Origin: Ancistrus triradiatus
Lineage: Eukaryota > Chordata > Actinopteri > Siluriformes > Loricariidae
Length of the DNA stretch: 64,000 nt
NCBI GenBank assembly: GCA_025084515.1
Contig: JAJAGP010000356.1
Location: 1-64,000 of the forward strand
Direction: 5' to 3'
Each line of letters starts with the position of its first letter. Positions within the stretch are counted from its first letter, which is position 1. Positions 44,901 through 59,900 of this stretch are shown piece by piece. Position numbers and translations under genes: made by a program. Below the pieces are notes generated by a model that was not told the DNA's origin, did no database searches, and worked only from the letters and a program-made list of their open reading frames with translations.

Positions 44901-47900
44901 AATACAGACCTATAAAACTTTGTTAAAATTCATGTGAGGGTCTGATACAACCCATATCCAGGTACACTGTCTCATTAACCAGTCTTAGGTTTCCACTGTC
45001 AGTTAGAAAGCTCTCATAGAGAGCAGCCTACATATGAAGTAGTCAACAAGGGAACTAAAGACACATTTAGTCATATAGCAAAAGCAAATACGACTTTCCT
45101 GCTTAGACTCAGGATACTTGAGTGACTCTGTGCATCGGACTACTTAATGCCGATGTGCATATTTCACATTTTATTTGAACTATGACTCCATGACTTATTA
45201 GTTTCGCTCTTAGATTCATCATCTACGCCGCCCAAGGAGGTTGGGTCCCTTTTTGAGTCTTGGTCCTCCCAAGGTTTCTTCCTTATAACACTTAGGGAGT
45301 TTTTCCTTTCCACTGTCGCCCTAGGCTTGCTCAATTTGGGATTGGACGTAGATATTAGGGGATAATCTAAACTTGAAAAGTTGCTTTGAGACAATGCTCC
45401 AATGTAAAAAGCGCTATAGAAATAGATCTGACTTGACTTGACTTGCAATGCAAAAAACATACACTGTAGAGCCCTGCTTCTATGTTTGCTGCATTTCATG
45501 ACTGTGTCATCAAAACATCATTGTTATGTCTGAATTATTTGGTCTTTTCACTTATGCAGCCAGACACCATAAGTTTGCCATTTTTGGTCAAATAATTTCG
45601 GTTGCCAAATATTCAGTGCATCCCTAGTTTAGCCAGAAAAAATGTTGCCACATCTAGTTGTTAATGTTTTTTAACAAATTGTCCTGGTCAGGATCAAAAA
45701 GGCTCTGACACCTATGGAAATGATTAGTTAAACCATACTCCACATGATTTGCTGGATATACTGCGATATATACCATTAGCCAAAAACATTTCTGTTTAAA
45801 AAGTTATTCTAATCGCCATACAAAGTAGCTTTATATCACAGACAGAAATGCAGAGAACTTTCAGTCATCAAAATCAAAAATGCCTTTTTCAGCTGAAAGA
45901 GAAAACAACACCGAAATCAGTAACAGAAAACAAAGGTAATGTCAGGTTGGGTTCATCTCCAATCGAGCAGGCAGCAAACAAATGGAGCTTAAGAAAAAGC
46001 GCATTTGCGTAGTCTCTTTAACGTGGAGAGCGATAAAGCATTCTTGAGCGGTGAAGTGAACGTATAGGGAAGATCAGCACTTCTGACAGCGCTCTCGAGA
46101 TTTATTTTAGTCAGTGCTGAGCAATAGGACCTCAAATCAATATCAAGATTAATGAACCCGTTACCTCAATTAGGATTACTGAACACTTTCTTTGTTTTTG
46201 GGGGTTTTGTTGATGTTGTTGTTACTGTGTTGTGCTCTCAACGTTCACTGAAAAGGTTTGTACTGTAAATATGCTGAACTATTAAAACTGGGTTCTTTTT
46301 TCTAATTGAAGAGTGCATATCATTGCGAATTTAAAACAAATGAAGGAAACACAGCTGAACTATTTAATTATTTATTGAATATTAAAAGCAACTGATTTTA
46401 GTAGAATGCGGCATCGGTTGTATTTTCTTGCATCTTTTACATATTGTGTTGTGTTTGTAAACACACAGTGGGGAATATATTAAGAGGATTTAAATTTATT
46501 TTAACAGAATTTTAAAAAACTATTAAAAATCAGAGATTATGGCGGTTAATGGCTCTGAATGTCGTTTAGATCCATTTTCACTGAATTGCCCAGCCCTAAT
46601 TTATGTGCTTTCTTTTTCGCTGTCATTGCACTCTGCGTTAATGGAAGTCTTTATTCGCGTACACATGGCTTTTACCCTGACTGCTTCAAACAGCAAGTTA
46701 AAATAGCTGAGGATGTAATTAAAGAAATGCAATGCAGGTGAGCGGTATCAATACGCCGGCCAAAGGGATCATCTCCAGGGCTGGGCTTGGCTGGGCTGGG
46801 GGCGTGTGAGGGTATGAGCAAGTCTGAAGAACACTTAATTAGTGATGCATTCATTACATAGTGATGCAAGATTAATTACTTTACGATTTTAATTACTTTA
46901 AAATACAATAAAATACTGCACCTCAATCTGCCTTTAATGGACAACTGATATTTAAACACATCCAAGTTTTAACCAGTTGTACTGCTCTGTTTAATTAGCA
47001 ATCATCTAAACATTTGCCACAGCTCGTTAGAGTCAGTCTAACCATAAAAATGTACCTTAATCCCAGCCCAAAGGAGACATGGAGGGACTGAATTTATGAG
47101 TCAAGGATCATGTGGGATCTGTGAAGGGTACAAACATTCCAAGAATGTCCCTCAGGGTCAAAGAAATCACAACAGACGAACTTAGACATCTGCTAATAAT
47201 TACCGCATGACCCGGCCTCACGGTGTTCAATAACGTGATGACAATCCATAAAGAAAGAAGGCTGTATGTGGCGGCTTATTCAAGTCTTGAAAAACATTAG
47301 AAGTTTAGTCGAAGATGTTTCATTTAAAAGCTTCACACACACAAAGCCTCGATCAGCTCTAAACCCTAAGCGAAGCTGCTGATTAGCTATGATGTGGAGA
47401 ACTGACCTCACACTGATTGGTGAGTTTGGTGGAGGTGATGTCCAGCTGCTGGTACTGCTCCTTCAGCTTGGAGAACTCCGCCTCTAGGCGCGTCTGCTCC
47501 AGTTTGGCTGCGTTCAGCTGGCTCTTCAGGTTCTTATGATCGGAATGTAGACCCTCATTATCCTTCAGAAGTTGCTGGTATGTAGTGTTCAGCCTTGGGG
47601 AAGAGAGGGAGGCATTAGACATCACGTTCACTCGTGCAAAAATGTGCATAAAATCACACACGTCGACTCTTGATTTTTATTATTGACAAACATTTAGTCA
47701 TCTAGTCATGGATGACATGGCAAGAAGATTTCAAAGCTTACAGGACTCTACACTGGATGCGTTTGTTTGAAGAAGCCATGCCACAAAGCTAAGATAACAA
47801 AAGAACTGCGGTGATCACACTAGACTAATCCATACTCAGAGACTCCCTTAAATTCTCCATACTATGTATTCTGTTTAGCTTCAGTGTGTTTAACCCATTA

Positions 47901-50900
47901 TTTATGATGACTGATTTTCGATGTTTTTAATTAGAAACAATTCTAACATATAACACCTAGACACTAATGCATCATCTTTTCGAGTGCAATTTACAAGTGG
48001 GAAAAATGGTCCTTCCCACTTTCTTTAGCCACTCGAATGCAGCATTAGCGTTCATGTGACAGAATCTGCTGTCAAATTTGTTTACTTCTCTACACTTACA
48101 GCATTTTGCAGACTCCTTCTTAAAGAGCCTCACTACTGACACAATCTGATATAACCAGAGCAATTGAGGGTTAAGAGTATTGATCAAGGGTCAACAAGTG
48201 GCAACCTTCAACAACTATCAACAGTTCAGTAACTTAACTGCTGCTCCACCACTGTCCTACTCTCTCACCAATTCTGTTCCTTACAGGCTAACAGTGCTCT
48301 TAACTATGCACGCTTCATAGAATAAACCAGCAAAAATGCACTGCACAACTTCAATATCTCATCCCAACACATTATAAGAGCATTGACTTTGAAAGGCCTG
48401 CTTGTACAGTGGAGCAAAAAAGTATGTAGTCAGCCACGGATTGTGCAAGTTCTCCTACTTGGAAAGATGAAAGAGGTCTGTAATTTTCATCATAGGTACA
48501 TGGCCCCTTTCATTCCTCCCTTAACACGGATCAGTCGTCCTGTCCCCTTTGGAGAAAAACAGCCCCAATGCAAGATGTTTCCACCCCCATGCTTCACAGT
48601 AGGTATTGTGTTCTTGGGATGCAACTCAGCATTCTCCAGTTGAGTTTTTATCAAAAAGTTCCATTTTGGTTTCATCTGACCACATGATATTCTACCAATC
48701 CTCTTCTGGATCATCCATATGCTCTCTGGCAAACTTCAGATGAGCCTGGACATGTACTGGCTTAAGCAAGGGGGGCACGCCTGGCACTGCAGGATCTGAG
48801 TTCCTCTCGAGGTAGTGTGTTACTGATGGTAGCCTTTGTTACTTTGGTCCCAGCTCTCTGCAGGTCATTCATCAGGTCCCTCCGTGTAGTTCTGGGATTT
48901 TTGCTCACCGTTCTCATGATCATTTTGACCCCACGGGATGAGATCTTGCGTGGAGCCCCAGATCGAGGGAGATTATCAATGGTCTTGTATGTCATCCATT
49001 TTCTTACAATTTCTCCCACAGTTGATTTATTCACACCAACCTGCTTGCCTGTTGTAGATTCACTCTTCCCAGCCTGCTGCAAGTCTACAAGTTTCGTCCT
49101 GGTGTCCTTCGACAGCTCTTTGGTCTTGGCCATGGTTGAGTTTGGAATCTGACTGTTTGAGGCTGTGAACAGGTGTCTTTATTCAGATAACGAGGTCAAA
49201 CAGGTGCCATTACTACAGGGAACGAGTGGAGGACAGAAGAGCTTCTTAAAGAAGAAGTTACAGGTCTGTGAGAGCCAGAAATCTTGCTTGTTTGTGGGTG
49301 ACCAAATACTTATTTTCCACCATGATTTACAATTCAATGTGATTTCCTGGATTTTTTTTTCTCATTTTGTCTCTCATAGTTGAAGTGTACCTATGATGAA
49401 AATCACAGACCTCTCTCATCTTTCTAAGTAGGAGAACTTGCACAATCAGTGGCTGACTAAATACTTTTTTGCCCCACTGTAACTGGTCTTCTGGTAATCA
49501 CAGAGCACTTTGTGGACTGTCACTGATAAGAGTTCAGACACTATGCAGTAGATCAAACTGTGTCAAAGCAAGTGAGAAACTAAAAGCTGACCGGCTTCTT
49601 CAATCAATAATTACCCAGTACACAGTATGTCATTTGGCAGATGCTCTAATCCACATATAACTGAAACAATATTTATATATTACAAGGTTCTGTCCAAGTA
49701 ACTGTCGGATCAATGCCTTGCTTAAAGGCCAAAATCGCTGGTACCTGAACCCCAGTCCTTCTATTCAGTACTCCAGTACTGTTAACACTAGTCCCATATT
49801 ATTCTATGCTGTGATATGTATCAGTATAAAACACGGTGCAGGTTACACACTTGTCATTTTCCTCCTTCAGCTTCTGATACTCTGCAGCTGTTGCCTGGTG
49901 TCTCTGGTTCTCCGAGAGCATCTTCTTCTGCTCGGCTTTCAGCACCTGCTCCAGCTCCTCCAGTTGAGCCTTCTGCTTCAGCAGCTGGTTATACCTGCAC
50001 CATCAAACGCATTAGCAGATGAACGCATCCTGCACTTGTGTTCCACCCACCCAACACACCACACACATCCTCACCTGTCCTCAAGGTCTCGGTGCTGCAC
50101 TTCCAGACTCTTGTGTGCGCTCTTCAGGCCTCCGTGTTTGCCGATGAGAGCCTCAAACTCGGCGGCCTGACGTTCGTGGAGGACTGCCAGCTTCTCGTGA
50201 TCCCTCAGCAGCAGCTCGTAGGTGGAGCGCAGATCCTCCCTCTCCCGCAGGGCGTTGTCACGCTCGCTTTCCACGCCGCACTGCTGGCTCTGCAGCTGGG
50301 CGTTCTGGGTGACCAGAGCAGCGCTCTGAGAGTTCAACGTCGAGTTCTCCACCTAAGCAGAGGACGCAACGCTGTGTGAGGAAATGTCTACTGTTCGCTT
50401 TAGCTGCCATTCATGACTGTTTAAACTGAAATGTTGGTTCATTTATCGAGTCGTCGCCATACTTTCTTTACACATTTACGCCCTCATGTTTTAACCACAC
50501 TTTTCCTTGTCCGAATCGCAGGGGGTAAGGTGAAGGTACAGAGCCTATCTCAATGATTTACATTCATCATTTGGCGGACGCTCCTACCAGAACAACTTAC
50601 AACTGATACAATCTAACAATGTATGGTTCAAGCAACTGTGGGTTAAGGGCCTTGCTCTAGGGCCCAACTGTGGCAGCTTTGCATTGCTTGGACTAGAGCC
50701 CTAGATCTTCTGGTCAACAGTTCAGTACCTTGACTGCTGCGCCACACAGGAGATCAAGTGCGCTCCAGAAAAAATCCTGAAGAACACAGGGCACAAACAT
50801 AAGTGTGCCCAGCACCAAGTGAGTATTTTGTAGGGCTGGCTGGCAGGGGTCACTGTTACAGCGCTGGAGTATGATCCTCTGACTGGCCTGTCCTCACTTA

Positions 50901-53900
50901 TTAATTGCCAATAATCACTGTAACTCACTGCCAGGACTTGAACTGATGGGACTTGAACTGATGGAACTGATGGGACTGTGATGGCCTAGCGGGTAAGGTA
51001 CTGGACTATGGACAGGAAAGTCTAGGGTTCAAATCCCGCCACTGTTGGGTCCTTGAGCAAGGCCCTTAACTCACAATTGCTTAGATTGTAAGATTGTATC
51101 AGTTGTAAGTCGCTCTTGATGAGCGCGTCTGCTAAATGCTGTAAATGTAAATGAACTGAACAAAAGCTTATCCTAGACAACACAGGGCCCAGGCCACCAT
51201 TAGATTTGTTGTACAGAAGCTGTTTTTCCGATTTGTTTTCAGTTCTTTAGTACTGCATACAAATGACCTTCATTTTGGGCTGCATTCTAATAAAAAGACT
51301 GAGAAATTATTATTTGGTCATTACATCACAGTTAAAACAACACTATATCTAATCTAATGGTGGCCTAAGACTTTTTCGCAGATTTGTAAGTGTGCCCAAA
51401 ATGGGAGAACATTCGGACGTAGCTGGCAGGGTTAACTGGCAGGGCTCGCCGTTGCAGTCTAAGATTTCTCAGGCACAGAATCACACTTTCATGGCTGGAA
51501 TGCAAATCCCAGGACTCAAACCTTACTCACAGCGGTAGTGGGATAGGGAACTGAGATTTTGCCATATCTAATCCAGCTAGATATGGTTTCTTCATGCAGG
51601 AGGTGAAAAATAAGGCAGAAAGATATTACATCTACAGAAAAGTAAGAGCAGCTTAACATGACTTACATAACACAATAGCCGAGAGTATACCAAGCCCATT
51701 TGCAGTAAATATATTCGTGTTTTGGGACTGTGTTAGCCTAGCGGTTAAGGTACTGAGCGTTCAAATCCCACCTCTGCCAAACTACCACTGTTGGGTCCTT
51801 GAGCAATGCCCTTAACCCACAATGGCTTGGATTGTAAAGACTGTATCAATTGTAAGTCGCTCTGGATACGGACATCTGCTAAATGCTGTAAATGTAAATG
51901 TACTTTTTAATCAAAGGCCACTGTTAATTTCAGAACACGAAGAAAGAGTTTAATTTAGATACGTCTATGGATTTGACCGCAGAGGGATGTTACTTAAGGA
52001 CAAAGCCGTCTGTGACCGACTTCTGATAACGGGTCTACCATTTGGTCCTCACATCTGGCAGACTAAGAGCTTTTAGAATAAATGTCCCAGCTAAATTCCT
52101 GCGTTAGGCTTGTAATAGGACCAGAAACACAGCTGGAATTCAGGCCGGTGTCACAACTGACCCAAATCTGGCTTAAGCTGCTGCTTTATCACAGTTCCTG
52201 CAGAACCTGGGCCATATGTCTAAGTCCTAGGGGTGGGCAGTATGACAATATTTTACCTCATCATCATAATTTTGTTATCGTGATCATGCTTTTCTGAGCA
52301 TACCGAGGACATTGTCAGTGCTTAAATGTTTTCTGAAGACTGTAATTAGTGCTGAACTGGATGAAGTGCAGCACATTTTGAATAAAAATAAGAAGTATAT
52401 GATGTCGCTACAGATGCATTTTGTCTGTGATCACATGTATCGTGATAAATATAGTGTTTTGTGAAAACCTCTTTAAATATTGTGATATAATATTTTGAAC
52501 ACCTTTACTTAACCACCCACTGTCTGTACCTGCTTAATCCAGCTCAGGCTCTCAGGAGAGCCGGGGCACATCCAGCAGCACAGAGTGCAAGGTGGGAACA
52601 AAGCCTGGGCAGAGCCCATCACCGCACATGGACTCATTGACTGACTCACACAGGGACACTTTAGAGATAAAGGGCATGTCTTAAGCATGTGGGAGGTAAC
52701 CGGAATACCCCGAGGAAATCCACGCAGACACCTCCACACAGCCAGCGGCCAGGCTGGGGCTCGAACGTGGGTCTGTGGAGCTGCCACACTTGTGTTTAAC
52801 CAGATCTTAGTTCGATTCCAACCGGACCGGGCGGTAACACTATATATAATGTACTATATTTAAAACACGGTGTAGCAGTTTAACTTTAAATGTGACAGGA
52901 TGGAATAGTACCGAGGTGGATATAGAGCTAAATTGAATGAGCTGGACTGTAGGACCTGGAGTTTGGCGTTCTGCGTCTGTAGGGATGTGTTGTGCTCCTG
53001 CAGCGAGGCAGCCTGTCTCTGCAGAGCGAGGATTTGAGACTGGAGGTTGCTGCTCTGGGTCTCGAGCTGCTTCAGCTGGGTGCGCAGCGCCTGCTTCTCA
53101 GCTTGAAGGGTTGCATTCTGGGTACAAACAAGTTTTATTTAAATGAGCAGCACCGAGCCGAACATTGTTAGATTTGCATTCCGACACGCAGACCGCAGTC
53201 GTGTTTGTGTACGCTCAGTTCTGCGTCCCCATGGTTTTGTGACAGCTGAACACTTCTCCTTTCCTATTGTACTGATTGTTCCTCTGTTAAATCTGACATT
53301 TGTTCTCTTGGATCTCGCATTCTGTCCTCTTACACCAACATAAAACTGATGTCATCCCTGTTTATTCTGACAGCAATCTAACACAACGTCTAGTATAAAC
53401 TACTAACTCAATCACTTTCCATGCCCTCTTAATCCAATTCAGGGTCGCACAGGGGCCTACTGGGCAGCACAGGGCAGAATAAACACACATTATCTCTGAT
53501 CTAGGTGAAAAATGGGGGTCCCTTACATTCCTCTCCACCTCTATGAGACGATCTTTGACCTTCAGCAGCTCCCGAGTCGCCTCTTGGCTCTCTTTCTCCC
53601 ACTTGCTGATGCTCTGCTTGTCCACTCCTCCTCTAGAGGGCGAGCTGTTCACCATACGTTCCTCCTCTTCCCTCTGACGAAGAGCCTCGTAGTTTTTCTT
53701 TACCTAATGAAGCCAAACAGATCGGGTCTGATTCAGTTTCAGGGTTGTGTATCATTTCATGGCTGAATCTCCCATCTATTACATAACAACATCAATCTTA
53801 GTTAAGACTAAACTAACTGGATATGTCTATGCAGCTTCTACTCGTCTGGAGTAGCTCCGGAGGCTCAGAGGCTAAGGCCAGCTTCCTGAAACAGCAGTCC

Positions 53901-56900
53901 CAGAGGGCCTAGGTTTGAGCTCCATTATGTGGGTTAGGCACAGCGGGACTCGACCCCGGGTCTCTGCGGTGCCTCTCTAAGTCATTTGAGCTCCCGCTCT
54001 TATCGTTGCTACAACGAACAAGTATGAGCCATTCCACCGAATGGGTGCCATTTCCAACCCTAGCACATTACATGTATGTATAATTAATCTAATTTACTGT
54101 AAGAAACATTTTATTATTGAGCAAGGTGTCCTGTACAGTCATGCAACTGCAAATGTTAAGGTAGAGTGGGGCAAAAAAGTATTTAGTCGGCCACTGATTC
54201 TGCAAGTTTTCCTACTTAGAAAAATGAGAGAGGTCTGTCATTTTCATCATAGCTACACTTCAACTATGAGAGACAAAATGAAAAAAAAATCCAGGAAATC
54301 ACATTGTAAAATTTTTAAAGAAGTTAATTGTAAATGATGGTGGAAAATAAGTATTTGGTCAATAACAAAAGTTCAACTCAATTCCTTGTAACATAACCTT
54401 TGTTGGCTGACAGAGGTCAAACATTTCCTGTAAGTCTTCACCAGGTTTGCACACACTGGGTGCTGTCACCCAAACATATTCCCACTTCTGAAAATTAAGG
54501 AACTCACCACAGATCACATGTTCAATAGGAAGTTATATCATCTGGATCTTCTGAACATTATGGAAATACCAAAAGTAAGATCTATCTTATTTTGTTCTGT
54601 ATTTGAGGACACTGTAACTATGACTGAGAAAGTCAATCTCAACTTAACTATACTGTTACTGAAACAAATGTTAGATGTTATATGTTTATTATAAAAATAC
54701 AGATTTTTCGTAAGTCAATAGAATATGCTCAGTGCCCTTATGCTATTATTATGGATGCCATGTGGTTACATTTTATGTATTTTCTAATTCTCTGCTGAAA
54801 ACTCCTGTTAGTCTTTACATGAGTAACAATAATGGGAGAAACAATTTAAATATAAAATAAAGTTGCCTGAGATTGGCCAATATTCATTATGAATTGTTGA
54901 ATGTGTTTGATGTTAGATTCAGTGTTGAAACTATAGAAGTGTAGAACTATAGAAAATGAACTTTTCTATTAAGAGTTACAACAAGCAAATGGCACCCATT
55001 CGGTGGAATGACTCTTAGCGTTTACTGACACTGAGATATGCAAAGTCTCACAGTTTTAAGTTCCTGTCGGAGCTCCTGGTTGAGATTAGACGACTCCTGC
55101 AGTCTGGCTTCGAGGGCAGCAATTTTCTCTTCTTTGATCTCCAGCGAGGATTTCAGGGTCGACTCCAGCTTGGATTCCAGCAGCTTAAACCTGTTAAAGA
55201 AGCAGCGCACATTTACAAACACCCACACTCACCCAAGGAATAGTTTCATTTACTTTCTACTAACTCAGAGTGTAGCCGCCGAACAATGACATGTTTGCTA
55301 CTTTAGTTCTGTACATGTTGTAGGCTGCATAGAAGATAACTATGTCTTGGCTGAACACTTGGGAATATGTTGGACATTTAGTTTTCTGCCCAACTTCTAG
55401 ACCAATTGTAAAACTATGAAACTACTAAGCTAAACTTAAAAGACAACGCTGTGGTCCTCTTGTCAGTTCCTGTCATTAATTCATTGAAATGCTTCACAAA
55501 GATTAGAAAATTACGAAAAAATTCCCAAAATATTATACAGAAGAAAGGACGACAGTGGTACGGAAAAACTCCCAAAACATTATAAGGAAGAAACCTTTGG
55601 AGGACCAAGACTCAGAAAGGGGCCCTTCCAATTGGGCGGCTTAGATGATAAATGTAAATTAAACTTTAATTAAAATTAAGCAAATTAAACTTAAAGCTAT
55701 TTAATTAATGGTAGTAGTTCAAGTCAATAGAAGCGAAATAAATATTAAGAGAGAACATATTTTGGAATCATTAAATAAAAAAAAAAATAACATGTAGACT
55801 AATAATTTAGAGAAAATGTAACATTAAGAAGAAGAGTATAATAAAATAGAAAACATAAAGCTATATCATCTAAGACAAAAGAGAAAATACCTTTAACCTG
55901 ACTGTACCTTTTAAGACAGTATTAGTATTAGACATTTTATTAGCTGTAAGTAGCTCTGAATTAGAATGTCTAAGTATAAATGTAATCATGCAGGTGTAAC
56001 TCACCTGTCGGCAGAGCTCTGTTCATCGTGCAGCAGTCCCTCTTTGTTCAGGCCGATCTTCTCCAGCTCGTGGTTCAGTTTCTCCAGATCGTTGTTCATC
56101 TGCTGACTCTTCAGTTTCTCACTTACCAGCTCCTGCATCAGTCGACAGGGGGGCCGATACTTATAAACAAGTATTTAAAAAAACAGACAAACAAAACACT
56201 ATTGTTCCGTAACTCTCATACACACCTCTCTCAGCGTGACCAGCGTCTTCTTGTCAATGGTGGCCTGTTTCACCAGCTCCTTATTGTCCCTTTCCAGGTC
56301 TTTGACCCGGTTATAGGAATCTTTAAGGGTGCTCACTTCCTTGCTTAACGACCGGTTCTCCTTCTCGAGCTGCGAGATGCGCTGACTGTCCTCGTCCAGT
56401 TTGGAGTCTCTGATCTCAGCTTGTTGTCGTAGGCGCTTGTTCTCCTTCTCCAGCTGCTTCTTGTCTCTCTCGAGCTGACAGCTCTCCTGCTCCAGCACTC
56501 TGTTCTCTTGCTCCAGTTGCTCCAGGCGCTTGCTGGAGATCTTCATCTCCTCCAGACTCCTCTGCAGGCCTTGGTTCTCGCTCTCGAGGTCGCGCAGCTC
56601 CCCTTCCAGCTGCTGGACCTTGCGCCCGCTGTTGTCCAAGGCCTTCTGCAGACGCTGGTTCTCCGAGTCCAGGCCTTGGCAGCTGAGCTCCAGGCGTTCG
56701 CTCTTTTTGGAAGACGCCTTGAGCAAGTCCAGGTTTCTCTGCAGCTGGCTCTTCTCGCTCTCTAGTTCGCGGTTCTCCTGTTCCAGCCGGGCAGCTCTGG
56801 CTCCCGCGGACCTCAGAGACTCGGCCGTGCGTCGCAGCTCCAGGTTCTCATCGTCCAGCTGGGCGTTCTCCTTCTCCAAGGCCTGCAGCTGCAGGGAGGC

Positions 56901-59900
56901 ATTCCTCAGGCCGTCGATCTTCTTCTTCAGCCTCCGGCTCTCGTCCTCCAGCACCAAGTTCTCCTTCTCCAGGGCTTCCACCTTCTCGCAGGTGATGCCC
57001 AGACTCGCCAGGCGCTTCTGCAGGCCTTCGTTCTCCCGTTCCAAGCGATGCATCTCCGTCTCGAGCTCCTCTGCTTTCTCACCTTTCTCCTTGTAGTACT
57101 CCAAGTCTTTGCGGAGTTGCTTGCGCTCGAACTCGATCTTGTTGAGCTTGCCGCTGGTCTCCTTAATGGACTCGTGCAGCACACGGTTCTCCTTCTCCAC
57201 GTCTTTGACCCTGGCCTCTGCACTGACCTGTGAGCGCTGCCTGAGGGACGTGATGGTCTGGTTCAAATGCTCGTTCTCCTGCTCCAGACCCTTTACCTGT
57301 CTCGAGAATAAAATGCTGTGCATTAGGGAAAACTTTCTCTAAGGAACATTCAGACTTGAAATAGTAATAGCGGTTTCCTAAGTAAGTGAAAGGATAAACG
57401 TTTTGATCAACCAGCGCTGAGATTACACGCTAACGCATAGTGTCACGCTGCATTTGTATTAGCCCCGGCCACACGGCTTGCACCTGTCTCTCCGAGTTTT
57501 CTCTCAGCGTCTCCAGGGTTTTTTGCAGCTGTGCTTTTTCCTTCATCAGGTCCGAGCTCAGGCTCTCGGCACTGCGCAGACTCTCCCTCTCGGACCGTGA
57601 GTCGCTCTCCAGCTGCTCCAGCTGCACAGACAGACAGCACCATCAACAACACACCACCGGCTTTATATTTCAAACACGCGCTCTTTCTGTGGACATTGCA
57701 AACAAAAAATAAACGCAGTGTTTCTTACATGTTCTTACAAGTTATTTCATGTTTTGCCCCACGTTTCTGCTTTGGGGTTGTAACAAGAAAAACAAACACT
57801 TTAAAACTTTTCTCCCTCAAACAAGACTGAAAGGGCCATTGTGAATGGCCATTTTAGCGTCAGACACACAAGCTTACATGAAGACTAATCAACAACATAT
57901 AGATATAGGTCAGGCCTATTTATAATAGCCAATTAACTTAACGCATGTCTTTGGACTGCAGAAGGAAACCGGAGTACCCGGAGTAAACTCAAACTTAGTC
58001 CCTCAAACTGCTTGGTGCGAAGGGTCTATTGAGCAGCGATGCAAAACCCTTAGCTCTGAATCTGTGCACTTCTTCTAGTTTGGGATATAAATCCGAACAG
58101 ATCACCACACTGCAGACAGATGGACACATGCACCCATAGATGAGAAGCCCATCACACGGATGTCTGCAGTACCTAATTCTTTTAAAGCTGCTTAAGTGAC
58201 AGCTTAGGGGGGCGCCACAGTTTTTTGCCGCACCCATCCCCCTAACATTGCCAGAAGGCACTGTCGGATCTCTGCAGTATGGTACGAGTCCAAGCTCATG
58301 TACAAGACATATATAGCGAGCATCCTTCCCATAAGCTACAATTTGTTATTTCATCAAGACAATGCAAAACCACATGCTGCACACATTACAAAGACATGGC
58401 TGAGGAAGAAGAGGGTACGGGTACTGGACTGGCCTGTCTGCAGTCCTGACCTGTCCTCAACAGAGAATGAGTGAAGAATATTGAAACGAAAAATGCGACA
58501 ACGACATCCCTGTACTGTTGCACATCTTAAGACGTGTTTTCAGGAAGAATGGGACAAAATAACACCTGATGCACTAAATCACTAGCTATCCTTTGTGCCA
58601 AAACGTTTTTTAAAAGAATGGAAACATTGCAAAGTGGTAAATGCTTAATGCTGATTTTGTTTGTAATGTGTTGCAGGCCTGAAATGCAGGAATGGATGTT
58701 TATTAACAAATGAAATGAAGTTGACCAGAAAACAACATGAAATATCTCAGGTTCATACTGTCTGCAATTTAATAAAAGTCAAAGGAAATGTAAGACGCAC
58801 TGTGTTTTTGTTATATGCATTTTCCATACTGTCCCAACTTTTTCTGATTTGGGGTTCTGACATATTTGTCCATTTAACTTAAGGCTTGTTCAACACTTAA
58901 TACAGCTTCTGTTTCAGGTCTTTCGATCAGTCCATGTGTAATCCTCACTGAGCTGCAAAGCTGGATAAGGTTTATTATGAACTGAACGTGCAGCGAGCTC
59001 ATCTGCCCGTCTTTACCCATCCAGAATCCACACATCTGATCCCTGTGAGCAGTTTATTTATCTAACCTTCTGGTTGAGCTTCTGGTTCTCCTTTTCGACC
59101 TTCAGGAGGCGAGTGCTAGCTTCACTACGGCCCTTCAGTTCCTCCACCGTCTTCAGCAGTGCCTGGTTCTCCATCTCCAGCTTCAGGAGGCGACTGGAGG
59201 TCAGCTCGTTCACCTCGTGGCCCAGGGACTTCTGTGGAACTGCAAGAAGAAAATGGTTAAACCCTCTAAATGAGAAGCACATTTAGGGCTGTCAAATGAT
59301 TACAATATTCCATTGTGTCCATCGCACAAGTTGTGTCGCGTTACTTTAACGTTAACCACACAGTTTTTAGCATGCTTGTCACAATTTTTATCATGGTAAT
59401 CATATACTTTTGTTGTCTTTTTAACAAGAAAACTTTTTAAACTTCTTTTTCGTAACTTTTAATCACGCTTATCGCCTGATTTTTAATGCGCTTCTCCAAT
59501 AACTTTCATCACACAATGTTTATTGTATTTATTGCATGACTGTTATCGCATAATCAGATTTTGTGCTTGCTCCTACATAACACAAATAAATAGCCTCTTC
59601 TTTAAAAACAATACATGTGGATGGACAGCACAAAGCATGTCTATTATTTGTAAATTATTCAAAACCTTTTCATCATCGTAACGGCTCTGGTGGCTTGGTG
59701 TTAAGAGCCAGCTGTTGGAAAGGGCAATGAAACGTTCAGTTGATCACAGTGGTAGCCTAGCGGTTAAGGTACTGGACTATGGACCAGAAGGTCCAGGGCT
59801 CAAATCCCACCTCTGCCAAGCTGCCACTGTTGGGTCCTTGAGCAAGACCCTTAACCCACAATTGCTTGGGTTGTAAGACTGTACCAATTGTAAGGCGCTC

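Noticed and set aside
56530..57096. Plus-strand open frame of 188 codons rich in Ser/Arg/Phe
   Set aside because: It is the exact antisense of the large coiled-coil exon of ccdc88a, whose biased codons leave the opposite strand open.
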